Shown here: positions 6,492 to 7,529 of the stretch, piece by piece
How positions within the stretch are numbered: position 1 is the first letter of the stretch
Layout: every line of letters begins with the position of its first letter
The notes under the pieces: model-generated
Database searches by the model: none
What the model saw: the letters and a program-made list of their open reading frames with translations, nothing else
What the model was told of the DNA's origin: nothing
Assembly (NCBI GenBank): GCA_003501665.1
Contig: DNOQ01000366.1
Location: 1-7,529, forward strand
Reading direction: 5' to 3'
Length of the DNA stretch: 7,529 nt
Source of the DNA: Bacteroidales bacterium
GTDB lineage: Bacteria; Bacteroidota; Bacteroidia; Bacteroidales; VadinHA17
Program-made: the position numbers and the translations under genes

Positions 6492-7529
6492 TTAATTACC
6501 CTCTTTTATTTTCTGAAGCAGGTCTGATAATTCATTGAATATTTTCATTTTTTGTGGTGCAACATTATTTCTTTCTCCCAGATCGGTCTTAAGATTATAC
6601 AGCTGAGGTACAGTATCATTTCCCGTTTCAATATTGGTATTCACATTGAGTTTTGGACCAGGACCCGGTTCAATGATTTTCCAGTCACCTTTTATCAGGG
6701 ATAATCTTCCATTGGATGCATGTTCAACAAGCCACTCACGTCCGGATTTTGATTTTCCGGTCAGTGTCTTGAGATAATCAAAACTGTCAGGTCCGGCATC
6801 ATGTGATAAAGTCTGTCCCGTCAGCGAAGAAAATGATGCCATAAGGTCGATCTGGCTGAAAAGAGCATCTGTCGTTCCGGTTTTCACAGTACCCGGCCAC
6901 CGTACAATGAAAGCGATTCGCGTACCACCGTCAAAAGCACTGTATTTTCCTCCTCTGAGAGGTCCTGCAGGTTTATGATCACCCAGTTTCTCGACAGCAT
7001 CATCTTTATATCCGTCATCAACCACAGGGCCATTATCGCTGGTGACAATAATCATCGTTTTTCGGATCAGGCCAAGATCATCTATTGTTTTTACTATTTC
7101 ACCGACCGACCAGTCGAACTCCAGGATTGCATCTCCTCTTGGTCCCATACCGCTTTTGCCGACGAATCGCTGGTGTGGCACTCTCGGTACATGGATATCG
7201 TGCGTGGCGAAATACAGAAAAAAAGGATTATCCTTATTCTTTTTTATAAACTCTACAGCTTTTCCTGTAATTACATCTGCCATATCTTCATCTGTCCAGA
7301 GGGCAGATTTTCCTCCGCTCATATATCCGATGCGGCTTATTCCATTAACAATAGTCATGTCATGTCCGTGGCTTGGATGTATTTTAAGAAGTTCAGGATG
7401 ATCCCTTCCGGTAGGTTCAACAAGTATTGGTTCAGTAAAACTTACTTTTATCGGGTCATCCGGATCGAGCCCCACCACTCTCCTGTTTTCAACATAAACA
7501 CAGGGGACCCTGTCACCCGTGGCAGGTAT
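6492..7529 (-). CDS. S1-family arylsulfatase, C-terminal 345 residues (5' end outside window)
   Basis: The frame is open from the right window edge to the TAA at 6494-6492. A GTG at 7478 is not the start: the frame continues upstream through IPATGDRVPCVYVENRRVVG, which is conserved sulfatase sequence. Visible landmarks, numbered from the window edge, are ATGDRVP (3-9), SHGHDMTIVNGISRIGYM, H113 in THDIHVPR, FDWSVGEI, D165/N166 in TSDNGPV, and K195 in LRGGKYSAFDGG. The C-terminal subdomain has KGDWKIIEPGPGPK and LYNLKTDLGERNNV. These give an arylsulfatase A-like enzyme with intact metal and substrate-lysine residues. The part with the signal peptide, the DD metal ligands and the formylglycine motif lies beyond the window, so Cys-type versus Ser-type cannot be told. 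Family homologs suggest that roughly 150-180 residues are missing. It is the most upstream visible gene of the sulfatase operon; its stop is 25 bases before the next ATG. Substrate is unknown. Confidence 0.93.
   Translation of the reverse strand: MPATGDRVPCVYVENRRVVGLDPDDPIKVSFTEPILVEPTGRDHPELLKIHPSHGHDMTIVNGISRIGYMSGGKSALWTDEDMADVITGKAVEFIKKNKDNPFFLYFATHDIHVPRVPHQRFVGKSGMGPRGDAILEFDWSVGEIVKTIDDLGLIRKTMIIVTSDNGPVVDDGYKDDAVEKLGDHKPAGPLRGGKYSAFDGGTRIAFIVRWPGTVKTGTTDALFSQIDLMASFSSLTGQTLSHDAGPDSFDYLKTLTGKSKSGREWLVEHASNGRLSLIKGDWKIIEPGPGPKLNVNTNIETGNDTVPQLYNLKTDLGERNNVAPQKMKIFNELSDLLQKIKEGN

Larger units (their letters stand above)
3293..7529 (-). other. Sulfatase operon (three tandem genes), probably part of a polysaccharide utilisation region
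   Basis: Three sulfatase genes run in the same direction with intergenic gaps of 25 bases (6467-6491) and 24 bases (4970-4993). There is no terminator-like hairpin in either gap, so co-transcription is likely. The promoter lies to the right of the window. Clusters of exported sulfatases of different subfamilies in Bacteroidota normally serve removal of several sulfate groups from marine algal polysaccharides or host glycosaminoglycans and mucins. No SusC/D, hydrolase or lyase is visible to decide which. The operon ends at 3293, 21 bases from the convergent permease stop. Confidence 0.75.

Noticed and set aside
7042..7401. Plus-strand open frame of 119 codons
   Set aside because: It is antisense to the truncated arylsulfatase, and its sequence is explained by the complement of the conserved sulfatase motifs.
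7476..7478. GTG as a start codon for a short 328-residue sulfatase
   Set aside because: The same frame continues to the window edge with conserved sulfatase residues (ATGDRVP...VVGLDP), and a start here would remove the catalytic N-terminal part. The gene is simply cut by the window.
3293..7529. Pseudogene or frameshift in the sulfatases
   Set aside because: The frames are continuous with intact metal and lysine residues. The only incomplete gene is cut by the window edge.

Overview
The window looks like Bacteroidota chromosomal DNA, probably from the Bacteroidales/Marinilabiliales side of the phylum. Three things suggest this: full-length duplicated MacB/FtsX-type permeases of about 790 residues encoded without an adjacent ATPase; a tandem run of exported S1-family sulfatases, as found in polysaccharide utilisation regions; and A-rich leaders in place of Shine-Dalgarno sites. 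This assignment is inferred from gene content. There is no marker gene in the window.

Left part (1-3271): two paralogous ABC-transporter permease genes stand head to head. The minus-strand one (664 down to 1) is cut by the window edge after 221 codons. The plus-strand one (902-3271) is complete at 789 residues with 8 predicted membrane segments. The 237-base spacer between their starts (665-901) holds a perfect 11-bp inverted repeat and an AT-rich block with phased direct repeats, and probably carries the divergent promoters.

Right part (3293-7529): three sulfatase genes lie on the minus strand, in transcription order right to left. They are a 5'-truncated arylsulfatase (7529-6492), a complete putative lipoprotein sulfatase (6466-4994), and a complete 558-residue sulfatase with a C-terminal chitobiase/Fn3-like add-on (4969-3293). 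Gaps of 25 and 24 bases indicate one operon. Both complete enzymes carry serine-type maturation motifs, so they should need an anaerobic sulfatase-maturating radical-SAM enzyme (anSME) encoded elsewhere. The three belong to visibly different subfamilies, which fits stepwise desulfation of one complex sulfated glycan. No SusC/SusD pair, glycoside hydrolase, sulfatase-maturation gene or regulator is inside the window, so the substrate cannot be named.

The permease gene and the sulfatase operon converge with only 21 bases between stop codons, and nothing in the sequence shows that they work together. I see no RNA gene, CRISPR array, insertion sequence or frameshift. I did not find a convincing undescribed system; the most notable points are the subfamily mix, the modified active-site motifs of the 558-residue sulfatase, and the dyad between the divergent permeases.
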